From Rhinopomastus cyanomelas (taxonomy: Eukaryota > Chordata > Aves > Bucerotiformes > Rhinopomastidae), in contig VXBP01003402.1 in assembly GCA_013400115.1 (NCBI GenBank), positions 186,001 to 250,000 on the forward strand: DNA of 64,000 bases, written 5' to 3'. Shown here one piece after another: positions 25,555 through 36,895 of this stretch. The position numbers were made by a program, and so were the translations under genes. The notes beneath the pieces are model-generated. The model was not told where the DNA came from. It saw only the letters and a program-made list of their open reading frames with translations, and did no database searches. Every line of letters starts with the position of its first letter. The first letter of the stretch is position 1.

Positions 25555-25836
25555 TGTTGCATGGGGTTAGGGCCACGTTCCGAGCAGGGATCACTGTCCC
25601 GTCCCCAGCCTGAGCCGCCGTTGCACCGTATGAGATCTTCTCTGCCGCGGCATCAACGGAGGGGCGGCCCTGACGGCTACTCGAGGGGGTCACGGCAGGG
25701 TAGGGTAGCATCACAGGGGTTGGGGGGGTGTCCCGCGTCCCGGGGCGGCCGGGGCTAGCGCTGCCCGCCGGGATGGGGCGGGGCCCGGGGCGGGGCTGTC
25801 GCGGGTCTGCAGCGGGACAGCGGTGGTGGCGGCAGC
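25555..25836 (+). promoter_or_regulatory. ADA: ADA promoter, CpG/GC-box rich, TATA-less
   Basis: CpG-rich sequence directly upstream of the ADA ATG. Two GGGGCGGGG boxes (25775-25783 and 25787-25795) are Sp1-type sites 40-60 bp upstream of the start codon. No TATA box is obvious in the last 100 bp. GC-box-driven transcription is known for mammalian ADA. The exact start site cannot be read but probably lies between the GC boxes and 25836. Confidence 0.65.
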
Positions 25837-25872
25837 ATGGAGGGGAGGCTCAGCGTCTTCGGGGACCCCAAG
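25837..25872 (+). CDS. ADA: ADA coding exon 1
   Basis: Residues 1-12, MEGRLSVFGDPK, ending at donor GTGAGG (25873). The ATG has A at -3 and G at +4. The exon ends on the Lys codon before VELHVHLDG, as in human, where exon 1 encodes 11 residues ending in Lys. The start is chosen because it is in frame, directly follows the GC-rich leader and gives the expected length. Confidence 0.92.
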
Positions 25873-25972
25873 GTGAGGAAGTAGGCTGTGCAACGGGGAT
25901 GTCCCGGGGCTGGGAGCCGTGCACCGAGCTGAGAACCGGGACGTGAACCGCGACTGAGGTGCTTTGCACCCT

Positions 25973-26332
25973 GGCTGCTAAAGAGATGTGAACTGGGACT
26001 GTGGGGTCGTGCACCAGGGCTGCTAAAGGGGCGCGAACTGGGGCTGTGGGGTTGTGCGCCGGGGCTGCTAAAGGGGCACGAACCGGGGCTGTGCGGTTGT
26101 GCAGCGGGGCTGCTAAAGGGGTAGGAACCGGGGCGGTGGGATTGTACACCGAGGCTGCTAAAGGGGCATGGACTGGGGCTGTGGGGTTGTCCACCGGGGC
26201 CGCTAGAGCGACGTGAACCGGGACTATGGGGTTGTGCACCGGGGCTGCTAAAGGGGCACGAACCATGGTTGTGGGATTGTGCAGCGGGGCTGCTGAAGGG
26301 GCATGATCCGGGGCTGTGGGGCAGTGCACCAG
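25973..26332. repeat. 45-bp minisatellite, 8 tandem units
   Basis: Eight consecutive 45-bp units, each starting GGCTGCTAAAGGGG or a close variant (GGCCGCTAGAG, GGCTGCTGAAG), lie 100 bp downstream of ADA exon 1. Units start at 25973 and then every 45 bp to 26288. Degenerate partial units flank both ends. Most units have four short G runs on the plus strand. Since 45 is a multiple of 3, the array keeps several frames open on both strands, which creates long spurious open frames. Confidence 0.95.
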
Positions 26333-26729
26333 GGGGAGAAGCCAGATCAGGAACTGGGTCTGAGGTGCTCTGCCCAGGCGGTGAGGCCTGGACGTGCCCG
26401 GAGCCGCCGCACATGGCCCGGGGACGAGAGCCGGGAGTGCCCTGGTACCGTGGGGTGAGCGCCGGGGCACGGTCCGGGCACGGCGGAGGAGGGGCAGGTG
26501 TGTCCTCGCGTGTATTGGCGGAGTCTAGGTACCCAGGGCTGTCACTGGGCAGTACGATGGGGTCTGTCTGCCCCAGCTTAGGGCTCCCCACAGGACCATG
26601 CAGCAGCAGCCCTGGCTGCCCCATCCCATGCTTAGCCAGGGTAACTTTGCTCCCCTGGACTGGGGATGTGCTGGTGGAATAGCTGGGGGAGGTGTGAGCA
26701 CTGATGAGAGGACCATCACCCCAGTCAGA

Positions 26730-27165
26730 GTCACAGAATGTCTGTGGTTGGAGAAGACTTTTAAGGTCATCAGGGCGAACCTTCACCCCAGCACTGCCAG
26801 GTCACCAGCAACCCTCAGCACTAGGTCCATACATTGTTTAAATCCCTACAAGGATGAGTGGTGACTCCACCACTGCCCTGGGCAGCCTGTTCTGATGCCC
26901 AGGGAGCCTCTCATGGAAGAAATCCTTCCCAGCATTCAGCCTAACCCTCTCCTGGTGTAGCCCACAGCCATTGCCTCTGGTCCTATCACTTGCAACTCAC
27001 TCCATTCTCCCTTCATGTAGTTGTAGGGAGCAATAAGGTCTCTCCTCAGGCTCCTTTCCTCCAGGCTAAACAACTCTAGTTCTCTCAGCTTGTGCTCCAG
27101 ACCCTTCATCACACCTGTTGCCCTTCTCTGGACCTGGTCCAGCACCTCAGTGTCCTCCTTGTAGT
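26730..27165 (-). mobile_element. CR1 LINE fragment in ADA intron 1
   Basis: GTCACAGAATGTCTGTGGTT through ACTCCACCACTGCCCTGGGC to AACTCTAGTTCTCTCAGCTT and CTTCTCTGGACCTGGTCCAG. Reverse CR1 with ORF2 C-terminal remnants (LDQVQRRATGVMKGLEHKLR on the minus strand). Confidence 0.88.
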
Positions 27166-27184
27166 GTCTTGATCTGCTAAAAGA

Positions 27185-27300
27185 AATGTTTTCTCCTGTT
27201 GGCTTTTTGTTCAGTCAGTTTTTGTGGGGTTTCATTTTGTTGTTTTGTGGGTGGGTTTGTTTTGGGTTTTTTGTGGGGTTTGTTGTTTCATTTCTCTTAA
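27185..27300. repeat. T/G-rich low-complexity tract
   Basis: Long runs of T interrupted by G groups (for example TTTGTTGTTTTGTGGGTGGG), directly beside the 5' edge of the preceding CR1. Confidence 0.6.
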
Positions 27301-27918
27301 ACATTCAGTTACTCTTCAGATACCTGAGGTACCTCCTCGGGGACTGCTGCCCAAGGGTGCTTCAGCCTTTTTGCTGCTGCATGCACACATCTCAAGTAGG
27401 TTCGTACAGGAACATGTTTATTAATCAGATTAGAAAGAAGCTGAGAAAGAGGAAGATGAAGCAGATGTGGTTAGCAATGGCCCCATGCCTGATGGCAGCG
27501 CTGCCTGTGGTCTGTGCTGCAGGACACATCGGCTCTCAGGCTGGCGTTGGGCAGGGCTAGCATACAGGCACAGATATGTCTGCTCTGCCTGGCTGTTCTT
27601 AGGCTCTGGTCTTGGTGGCCAGGCATGGCTGGGTGCTTGGTGAATGGCAGTGAAGGGCTGGAGCAGAGGAGACCAACAAAAGTGTCATCAGGATTGTGAC
27701 GGTCCTGGTTTGGGAGAACCTGAGCAATGGCACCTTCCCAGGGGAAGGAGATTACCTCCAAAAACACAAAAGGGTTGGGTTTTTTTTTCACTGTTTGTTT
27801 CCCCTACTACTCCCAAGCCATTCCTCTCCCAGTTTTGGCTCACAGCAGACAAGCCCAGTGTGCTTGGAGAAGCTTGCATACATGGCTCTTACATGGGTCT
27901 GACTTGTGTGACATCACT

Positions 27919-28058
27919 CCTCCACTGGAGATGTTTAAGACCCTCCTGGATGTGTGTGACTTGGTCTAGGTGATCCTGCTGTGGCAGGGGGATTGGACTA
28001 GATGATCTTTTGAGGTCCCTTCCAATCCTTAATGATTCTGTGATTCTATAATTCTATG
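27919..28058 (+). mobile_element. CR1 LINE 3' end fragment
   Basis: CTCCACTGGAGATGTTTAAG, GGTGATCCTGCTGTGGCAGG, GATGATCTTTTGAGGTCCCT, and a clear tail GATTCTGTGATTCTATAATT. Plus orientation. Confidence 0.92.
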
Positions 28059-30481
28059 TGAAGTTTCCCTCTCATGGAAGATTGACCCATCAGACAAACC
28101 TTGATACCCAGTCCTGGGAGCACTGGCATCTGCTAATGGTTCCAATCTGTTGAAGGCTGCTTCTGCTTTGGGAGATTCTGATGATTACTGGGCTCTGCTG
28201 AAACAAGAGCTATTGGTTAACTCCAGTGATCTGAAGCTTTTGCCTGAGAGAAGCAAGAGAAATTCTTTGTTTGCTTGTGCCTCTTCCTGCTTTTCCAGTG
28301 TTTAAGAGAGTGGGATGCTGAGGATGGAGACCTAGGAGAAGTCATGCAGGGTGTAACCACTAAGATCAGTCTTCTGTTGTTTGTTTGCTGGCATTTACTG
28401 GTTTTATTGAGTCGGGCAATCCCTTTCAGTCCTGTGAAACTGCTAAGTCAGGCTTGGGGGAAAAAAAAAAGGGTCTGAGGTCAGTTAATGAGCCCTATTC
28501 ATTCCCCCCGGACCCTCTGCCATTGGGAATGCTCAGGTTTGTGTTATAGGGATGTTTCTGGTAACTGGAGCTTTGAGCCCTGGCTGAATGTGGGGTTGGG
28601 GCTGCCTCTGCAATTTTTGGGAACTCACTGATTCTCAGGAACTGCAGTGGATGAACAGGGAGCTGCTGAGGCTGCTGGAGGCTGGCATAGAACTGCATAT
28701 TGTAGGCTATAAAAGAGCAGAAAAGACTGACATTCCTTGGATACGGACTGTCAGCCTCTTCCCTTGCTGCCTCACGACCAGGGCATAGACTGTGACCTTA
28801 CTGCTGGCCTCTCCCCCAGCTAGCCAGCCAGCCTGAGCCCAGGGCCTTTGGGCAGTCTTCTCCTGTGGCACCAGGATGGGAAAGGAGGTTGCAAGGTCAG
28901 GCCCACACTTCACACCAGCAGGTGCTGGTGTAGCTCTGCCATGGATGCTTGTTTCCAAAATAAGCTCAGGTGGCATCAGGCAGGGGCTCCCACACTGTGT
29001 GTGTCAGACATTTTGGGGCTGGCACTACCTAAAGGTACACAATTATCTCTGACATGCCCTTTGTACCTGGGAACTGAGAGAGATGGCCAGACCTGGCCAT
29101 TGCTATCTGTGCCCAGTCTGAGGTCAGGATGTGGTGACCAGCTTAGGGTGGTGGCTGAGGTGCCCACTGTGCTGCAGAGCACTGAGGGGTTGGATGGGAA
29201 TCCTGCCCTGTTCCTGTAACACTGCAGCCTCCCCCTGCCCCAGCCAGGTCTGCCCATGTGTGCTGAGCTCTGGTAGCACAGGTACTGTCTCAGTGGAAAC
29301 ACTAAACATGAAACTAAACAAGTAACGAGAAGGAATGGTCCTTATCGCGGGCAGTGCAGGTGCGTGAGGGCGTGCTGAGCATGATGTTTTCTTTGGCTTC
29401 TTGCGCATGACCTGACCTCTGGCTGCTCAGAGCCTGGTGCCACCCATGCTGTGCTGAGTTTGTTCCTTACATGGTGATCCCCATGAATCCATCAGGGAAA
29501 GGGTGCAGACACTCAGATAACCCTCCCAGATCCACCTGTCTCAGATGGCATCAGTAAGAGACTGCTTTGCTACTGCACGAAGTGCAAGGACTCTGTTTAT
29601 TGCTCTGAAGTGCTGCCTCATTCCAGCCGCATGTGGGTGTGAGCTCTGTGATTCTAGGAGAGGGATGTGGTCCTGCCACCCTCTGGGAGCCATCTCAGCA
29701 AGGGGGTGACACACAGCCATCATCACCTGTTAGCATTGGGAGCCTCACAGTGAGGTCTATGGACAGTGAGTGGTTGGCACTGGGAGGAATCACTGCTAAC
29801 TGCTTTCCAGCACAGGAACATCCTCCTCAGACACATGTGCTGTGTCAGTGCTTCTCCAGAGAGCATGAGCATTGCTTACAATGGGACAGTGTGTTGTGAG
29901 GGTCTTGCAGTCTGTATTTTAAAGGCTCAAGCCTTCAGTCCTGTGGCAGAACCATCTCCAAACCGTATTTGCGGGTGTCATCAGCTCTGAAGATAATACT
30001 GTGCCACTTCCACTTCATATCCTCATGATCTCCTCTCAACTCTTGCATCAACGTGAGTGTCTGTGGTGGGTTTGTGATGAGAAGGTCACTCCTGACAGCA
30101 AGCTTTCCTAAACCCAAGATTTGAGATAAAATGGCTCCTCTCTGCAGTGATTTTTCGTGTGTGGTTTTGTCTTATCTTGTGTTGCATTTTGCTGTTAGAA
30201 TTTTCCTGCTGTATGTAGCTGACCATTGACAAAAGACAGTTGAAATTGCTCTGTTTTATAGTTATTGAGATAAAACCAGTGAACTTTAAATTATCACCTT
30301 TTAATGTGCTGATAAATAATCCTGGGCAAAGTCACTGCAAAGAATTTTAAACCGATGCAACTTCAGCAGCTTCCTGGATTATCTATTAACGTCCACTGGA
30401 AACCTCCACAGGAACAGGGGAGGTTGGTGTGGCTTTAACCATGCTGTGAGGGCTGACATCATTCATTGCAGAGATTTACAT

Positions 30482-30935
30482 TCATAGAATGTTAGGGATT
30501 GGAAAGGACCCCACCACAGCAGGATCCCCCAGATCAAGTCACACAGGAACATATCCAGGCAGGTTTTAAATGTCTCCAGGGAAGGAGACTCCACATCCTC
30601 CCTGAGTAGCCCTCCAGTGCTGTGTCACCCTCACTGGGAAGAAGTTCCTTCTCATATTGATGTGGAACCTCCTCTGTTCCAGCTGACACTCATTCCCCCT
30701 TGTCCTATCATTGGGTGACACTGAGCAGAGCCTGGCTCCATCCTCTTGACACCTGCCCTTTCCATTTTTATAAACATGAATGGGGTCACCTCTCAGTCTC
30801 CTTTTTTCCAACCTAAAGAGACCCAGCTGTCTCAGCCTTTCCTTATCAGGGAGATGTTCCATACCCTTTATCATCTTTATGGCGCTGCACTGGACTCTCT
30901 CAAGCAGTTTGGCCTCCTTCTGAAACTGAAAGACC
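30482..30935 (-). mobile_element. CR1 LINE fragment, inverted partner of 33900 copy
   Basis: TCATAGAATGTTAGGGATTG through AGGAGACTCCACATCCTCCC to ACCTAAAGAGACCCAGCTGT. It lacks a block near the 3' end that other copies have (a deletion around GGACC-CCACCACAGCAGG). It is nearly identical in reverse to the 33900-34322 copy. Confidence 0.92.
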
Positions 30936-31012
30936 CTAAAATTACCTAATACAATCGTTTCTCCCAGTGGATGGTGCTTGAATGATGCTTTTCCTGCCAC
31001 ATCATAGGCAAA

Positions 31013-31052
31013 CAGAGCAGTTAACTGCTCTGCCATGGTCTGCTGAGCAGAC
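31013..31052. promoter_or_regulatory. Cluster of perfect palindromes, function unknown
   Basis: A 20-bp perfect palindrome (half-site CAGAGCAGTT, 31013-31032) is followed directly by CCATGG (31033-31038). An overlapping 15-bp inverted repeat comes next, GTCTGCT-G-AGCAGAC (31038-31052). All three are exact. They could be dimeric protein sites or a short hairpin in intron RNA; I cannot assign a factor. Confidence 0.4.
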
Positions 31053-33899
31053 TGTAGAGCAGCAGAGATATTTTGAAGGTTTGACTTGTTCCTCTTAATT
31101 TCACTAAGCTGAAAATAATAAGACTTGATTTTTGAATGAAACATGTTTGTTTGAACGACCTCGTTTGGCATTTGAATTCAGTTTTGAAGCTTATTAAGTT
31201 TCAGATAAAACATTACAGTATATTCATAGGAGGAGAGTGAAGCCAGAGCCCTTACAGCTCCAAGAGCAACTTGCTGATATCTGTACTGAAGTCACATGTG
31301 CTGCCACAGCTCTTTCTGCATAAAACCAAAAGTGCTGGGTTTGCTCTGGGTTGTCTGTGCTGTCCTACACAGTTTGTGGCCAGCAGCTTCCCCTCTGCCT
31401 TTCAGCAGCTCCTTAATGGGACTGGGAGGTTTGATGGGATTGCACTGTGGGGTTTTGGATGTGGGCGGTGAACTCTCTCTCTCTCTCAGAAGTTCAGGAT
31501 AAGGGCTGAAGGGTGGCCACACAGAGCAGATGTAGTCGTAAGGGTCCTCAGTGCAGCTGGGAGAAAAGCAGAGCTCCTGCTCCAGGAAAGTATTTGAGAA
31601 CTGCTGCTTTCTCATTGTCCGTCAGAACAAACTTCACCACAACCAGGTTTGCTGGGAAAAAGGAAGGGGACACTGGTTCCAGGGTGGTTGAAGGCTCCTC
31701 TCCGATGCTGGTACAGCCTATGGTGCTGTTCGAATCCTGGACCCAGTGGCAAGATCCCCATTTAATCTGTGGCTACAGGCTCCCTCTCCAAATAGAGGAG
31801 ATGGTTTGCGGTGGGAGACCATGTGTGTGTGGAGGTCTGTGCTATGGAAGAAGCACTGGGCTCCTGTGTTTTCATCTTATTTCAACCTCTTTCATCTTCT
31901 TTCCTTGACTTAAAGCAAGGTCACAGCACCCACTTGTATCTGGAAACGTCCTGTGCTTTGTTTGCTCAAAACAAACATGTGGGAATAGAGCTGATGTGTC
32001 ACCTGAAGCCAGCAGCCTCCCACAGACCTGGAGTCCTGCAGTTTTCAAAGCAGCGGCCTGGGGAGCTGAGCTGATGGGTTCTGCCTCTGCTGATTACATC
32101 TCCCTCTGGGATGTAGTCTTGGTGCAGTCCCTTGTCTTGTCTTGGAGTCCCACTGACTTCTTCACCTGAATGTTTCTTGGGAATGTTGAGTTCTCCACTG
32201 TAGAAGACACCCTTCCAAGCCCTGGTCTTGAGGACCCTCTCAAACTTTTGGGTTGAGGATCATTGCCCCAGGGTTTCTCAGCATTTAATTTCCATCCCTC
32301 CAGACCCAAAGAAATGCATGGCAGTGGTGAAGAGTTTTCTGCTGGCGTTGGAGAGGAACATCGCTGCTTTACAAACATCTTGCCTGTAGCAGTGGCTTTC
32401 ATGGGTGATGGACACCACTGAATTTGCTGTGTCATTGGGTTTCAAGCCTGTACCTCCATCAAGAGGTCACCAAAGTGCTGCTGAAAACTTCAAGAAATGG
32501 AGCTTGCATGGTTTTGGAACAGGAATTGGAGCTTGAGAGAGGAAAACATGCTAGGCATCCACATCTGGTGAAGCAGATCATGGCCATAGTCCGTTATTTT
32601 ATCTGCTGCTTCTCAGGACATTTAGTCCTCATAAGCAGGATTGTGTAACTCCATTCTTGTAGATTCAGATCATGTCTTAAGGGGAGGCGAAGTGACAGGG
32701 ATATCTTTTTACAACCCGCTAGCCAGGGTGTCAGTGAGATTATTCCTGACCTCTGGGCCAGCTAATTGCAACAGTGCAGGATCAGTAGCTTGAGCCGCCC
32801 TGAGGCTGGCACCTGCATTTTGCACCCAGCAGTGCATGTTTCAGTGGCTTCGTGGCCATCATGTGCAGCTAGCCCAAGCCCAAGCACTGTCCTGGTGTCT
32901 CAGAAGTTGGGTGTCTCTGCTTGTGACGCAGCTGTGGAAGAAGATGGAGATGGGTGCAAGCTTGTGGGCCTCACTAGCCCTGCTCTGGGAGTCAGATAAG
33001 TGGCACTGAGCTCCTATCAGCTGCTCAGGGCTGCTGCAGGGCAGAGCAGAGGATCTGAAGGTGAACGTTTACGTTGTGCCCTGCCTGTAGGGACAACTTA
33101 CTCACTTCTCTGCCAGCTCCTCATAGTAAGTGTGTGATATGTACTCAGACACCATAGTGTTTGTGGGTTTTAATTAGTAACCCCAGGCGGTTTAATTATC
33201 CATGCAAATACCCATGCAGTCCTCTTGAGGATCCTGCTCAGCTCTTACCCTCAGCAGCACGCAGCAATCATCTACGCAGGAAAATCTCCACAGTACCAGA
33301 ACTCTGTGTGTTAAGTTGCTGCTCTACAATTTCACTAAAACATAAAATTAATGATGGATTTTGTAGGCTATTCCAGTACTTTAAAAAACCCCTCAACTCA
33401 ACAGTTGCTGAGATACAAAGATTGATCTAGCTGAAACATTTTTCAGCTAATATTTTCCTTCCCAGTTCGACTTCCAGTCTCCATTGGTTATGTTCCTCCA
33501 AGAGCCCCAAATACCTAATGAAAAACTCTGCTTTTGCCTTTCTGGCACTCTTTCTCCAAAATCCAGTGTTTCAGCAACAGCTGGGAGCCAGGGGTTCAGA
33601 CTGGGAGCCAAAGTTTCAGAGTGAGGTGATCTACATTCCTGTCCTGTTTTTGATGAGTCAAAAATTAAATGGTTTGTGTTGAAACCAGACTGTTAACTCT
33701 GCAGGGCAACTCCAATTCTTATTTCTCAGATCACCTTTGACTAAGGGACCAAGACCCTAGGGAGGATAAAAACCCTGTGTGTCCCAGTAGTACCAAGTAA
33801 TCAACAATGTGCCAGGAGCTGATTCCTGGAAGAGAAGGCAAAGTTCTTGGGTGATGAATGATTCTGCAAATGAATCAATTGTTGAGTGTCTATTAGCTC

Positions 33900-34322
33900 G
33901 AGAAGGAACATCTCCCTGATGAGGAAAGGCTGAGACAGCTGGGTCTCTTTAGGTTGGAAAAAAGGAGACTGAGAGGTGACCCCATTCATGTTTATAAAAA
34001 TGGAAAGGGGGAGGAGAGGCTCAAGAGGATGGAGCCAGGCTCTGCTCAGTGTCATCCAATGACAGGACAAGGGGGAATGAGTGTCAGCTGGAACAGAGGA
34101 GGTTCCACATCAATATGAGAAGGAACTTCTTCCCAGTGAGGGTGACAGAGCACTGGAGAGGGCTACTCAGGGAGGATGTGGAGTCTCCTTCCCTGGAGAT
34201 GTTTAAAACCTGCCTGGATATGTTCCTGTGCGACTTGATCTGGGGGATCCTGCTGTGGTGGGGGGGAGGCATTGGACTGGATGATCTTTTGAGGTCCCTT
34301 CCAACCCCTAACGTTCTGTGAA
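33900..34322 (+). mobile_element. CR1 LINE fragment, inverted partner of 30482 copy
   Basis: Plus orientation: AGACAGCTGGGTCTCTTTAG, GAGGTTCCACATCAATATGA, GAGGTCCCTTCCAACCCCTA, ending GTTCTGTGAA. It shares the unusual subfamily features of the 30482 copy (ACTCAGGGAGGATGTGGAGT). Confidence 0.92.
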
Positions 34323-34663
34323 AGTGTCTGAGGTTTGGTTTGTTTTTTTCACTCTTCCTGAACCCCAGACTGTGCAAACTAAGTAAACACAGGGCAGCAC
34401 ATTGATTCTGGAGTCGGAGTAAGATGCATTAAAAGCGTGAGCTGCAGCAGCAAAAAGAAAACATTCAGGCAATACTTACATGTTTGAAAATAAACTTTAT
34501 AATGGTGGGGTTTTACTAAAGTTTTTGGGCTTCCTTGTCATCAGGTTGTCTCTGTATTGGTTGCTTTTCTACCTGAGTTAGCACTTTAGCATCAGCTTCT
34601 TGTCTCTAGGCTTCTGCTGCAGCTCTGATTACACCCCACCTGTATCTTTTCATCTTGTTGCAG

Positions 34664-34725
34664 GTTGAGCTTCACGTCCACCTGGATGGAGCCATTAGAC
34701 CAGAAACAATCCTACACTTTGGCAG
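34664..34725 (+). CDS. ADA: ADA coding exon 2
   Basis: Residues 13-33 (last codon split). Translation begins VELHVHLDGAIRPETILHFG. It contains the zinc ligands H16 and H18 and the adjacent D20. Acceptor TTGCAG, donor GTGGGT. Same length as the human exon (62 nt). Confidence 0.97.
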
Positions 34726-36048
34726 GTGGGTTGTGGGGAGGGGGGAGCTTCAGTTCCACAGCATTGTCTCCATGGCTGCAAGAGCTCTCTCCCTTGCTGT
34801 GCAGGCAGCGGACCTGACTGGTGCTGGTCCTCTGGCTGCCTAGGTGCTGAGTGTTGAGCCCATCCCAAAGTGCAGGGCTGCAGTGAGGTGATGCTGGTGG
34901 CAGGAACATGAGAATGGTGGCCATCAGTCCTGTGAACTGGGCCAGCTTAGAGGAGCCCCCAGGAGGAAAGCACAGAAGGTCTCACAGATGGAGCTGCCTG
35001 GGAAGTGGCAGTCTGAGCATCCTCATGTCTTTTGCACATCCCTAATTGCAAAAATAAACAGAAGCTGGCTGGGAGTGTCTCGGTGGTGGTGGTGGTGTAC
35101 CACAGTCTTGGGAGGTAGAACCAGCTCAGGTGCTCATCCTGCCCTGGACCCACGCTGCCTGCATGATCGTGTGAGGGTGCCCTGGGAAGGCACTTGGCAG
35201 TGGCCTAGGGTGAGGTGGTTTCCTTGACAGAACCCACAGGCATCTTCTTGCTTTAGTGTGGTTGGTGTAGGAAGAACCAGTCTGAATTATTAACTGGTGT
35301 GAGGACCTGGTGCCTCAGATGTAAACAAAGTGAACTTAAGGCTTCTGACACCCATCACTGTTCAAAAAGCTAATGGGGACTGGCAGGTACCCTCAGAGGG
35401 AGAACATGGCTAGCTTTAGGATTTGTGGGAACAGCTCAACTTTGGTTCTTTGGGGACGAAATCGGTCCCAAGGAGGATGAGAAGTGGTTCTGACACCCTG
35501 TTAGCCCAGCAGACACAAGGCAGTGTGATCCTGGGGGAGAATACTGCATTTCCTGCTGGGAGCAACCATAGATCTTGTGGTGCTGTCAGAGTGAAAAAGT
35601 AGATCAGAGATATCCTCCTCATTCCTTGCTGAGCTGAGCTGAGTTGGGGTTTCTACAGGCTCTGTTGGGCTGCAGGGCTGGAACAAGTACTGATGGACAG
35701 AAGAGCTGGTACTGGCACCCTGGTCCTCCTCTGTGTCCCTGTGCCAGTGAAGGACAAATGGAGGTGTCTCCCAATAAGGTTTTAGGGTACTGAGGCCCAT
35801 GAGGCACTAGCCACCTGAGGATCTCGTGCCTCCGTGTTGCTTAGGACAGAAACCTTCATTGTCCAAATGTGTGTCAAGTTCCCTATTTTTAACAGCCCTG
35901 GCATTCTCTGGGGCTGCCAGCCCACGGCTCGGTGGGGTGGAGAAAGGCCATGCTATTCATGGGCTCTGAAACTCACATTGGCTCCTGCCAGCGTGGAAAC
36001 AACAGGGCAGCACAGAGGGCTGGGGGGATACTGCCTTCATAGGATCAT

Positions 36049-36512
36049 TCTGGAGAGAGTTCAGCATAGGGCAACGAAGATGATAAAGGAGGTAGAGCAC
36101 CTCCCTTATGAGAAGAGGCTGAGGGAGCTGGGTCTCTTTAGCTTGGAGAAGAGGAGACTGAGGGGTGACCTTGTTAATATCTATAAATATTTGAGGGGTG
36201 GGTGTCAGGAGGATGGAACTGGGCTGTTCTCAATGTCATGTAGTGATAGGATGAGGGGCAGTGGTTGTAAGCTGGAACATAGAAGGTTCCACATCAACCT
36301 GAGAAGGAACTTCTTCACAGTGAGGGTGATGGAGCACTGGAACAGGCTGCCCAGGATGGTTGTGGAGTCTCCTTCACTGGAGATATTCAAGACCCGACTG
36401 GACGGGTTCCTGTGTGACTTGGTTTAGGTGATCCTGCTGTTGCAGGCGGATTGGACTAGATGATCGTTTGAGGTCCCTTCCAATCCGTAGTGATTCTATG
36501 ATTCTATGATTC
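36049..36512 (+). mobile_element. CR1 LINE 3' fragment
   Basis: Plus-strand ORF2 C-terminus (RVQHRATKMIKEVEHLPYEK, then the RLRELGLFSLEKRRLRGDLV block) followed by the 3' UTR and a tail with repeats of ATTCTATG. Well preserved, young-looking. Confidence 0.95.
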
Positions 36513-36895
36513 AGGTTGGAAAAGACCCTCAAGATCATCAAGTCCAACCAACCACTAACCCTGCTCTACCAAGGTCACCCCTAAACAGATCTCTTAAGCA
36601 CCACATCTAAATGATCTTTAAACCCCTCCAGGGGTGGTGACTCAACCCCTTCCCTGGGCAGCCTGTTCCAAGTCCTGACTGTACTTTCAGTGAAAGATTT
36701 TTCCTGATGTCCAGCCTACCCCTCTGGTGGAGGAACTTGAGGCCAGTCCCTTTTGTTCTAAGGTCCCACTAATGACCTGTGAGAAGAGACCATCACCTAC
36801 TTCTCTACAGTATCCCTGCAGGTGGTTGTAGAGGGTGACGAGGTCTCACCTCAGTCTCCTTTTCTTGATAATTTCCCTCAGGACACAGAAAACTG
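36513..36895 (-). mobile_element. CR1 LINE fragment abutting tail of previous copy
   Basis: AGGTTGGAAAAGACCCTCAA, CCTCCAGGGGTGGTGACTCA, GAAAGATTTTTCCTGATGTC and GGTGGTTGTAGAGGGTGACG in reverse orientation. The tails of the two elements meet at about 36512. Confidence 0.88.

Larger units (their letters stand above)
25873..34663 (+). other. ADA intron 1
   Basis: 8.8 kb. It holds the 45-bp minisatellite (25973-26332), CR1 copies at 26730, 27919, 30482 and 33900, a T/G-rich tract at about 27185-27300, a palindrome cluster at 31013-31052 and a short CT repeat at about 31471-31487. In mammals intron 1 carries a T-cell enhancer; whether the bird intron does is not readable. No coding exon was seen inside. 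Confidence 0.85.

Noticed and set aside
30566..31171. 201-codon minus-strand open frame
   Set aside because: Its middle is CR1 ORF2 C-terminus (LPDKERLRQLGLFRLEKRRL); the rest is intron sequence in chance frame.
31675..31745. tRNA-like B box (GTTCGAATCC at 31728-31737) with a partly matching acceptor stem
   Set aside because: The T-stem pairs at only one or two of five positions and no good A box or anticodon arm fits; coincidence or a very old relic.
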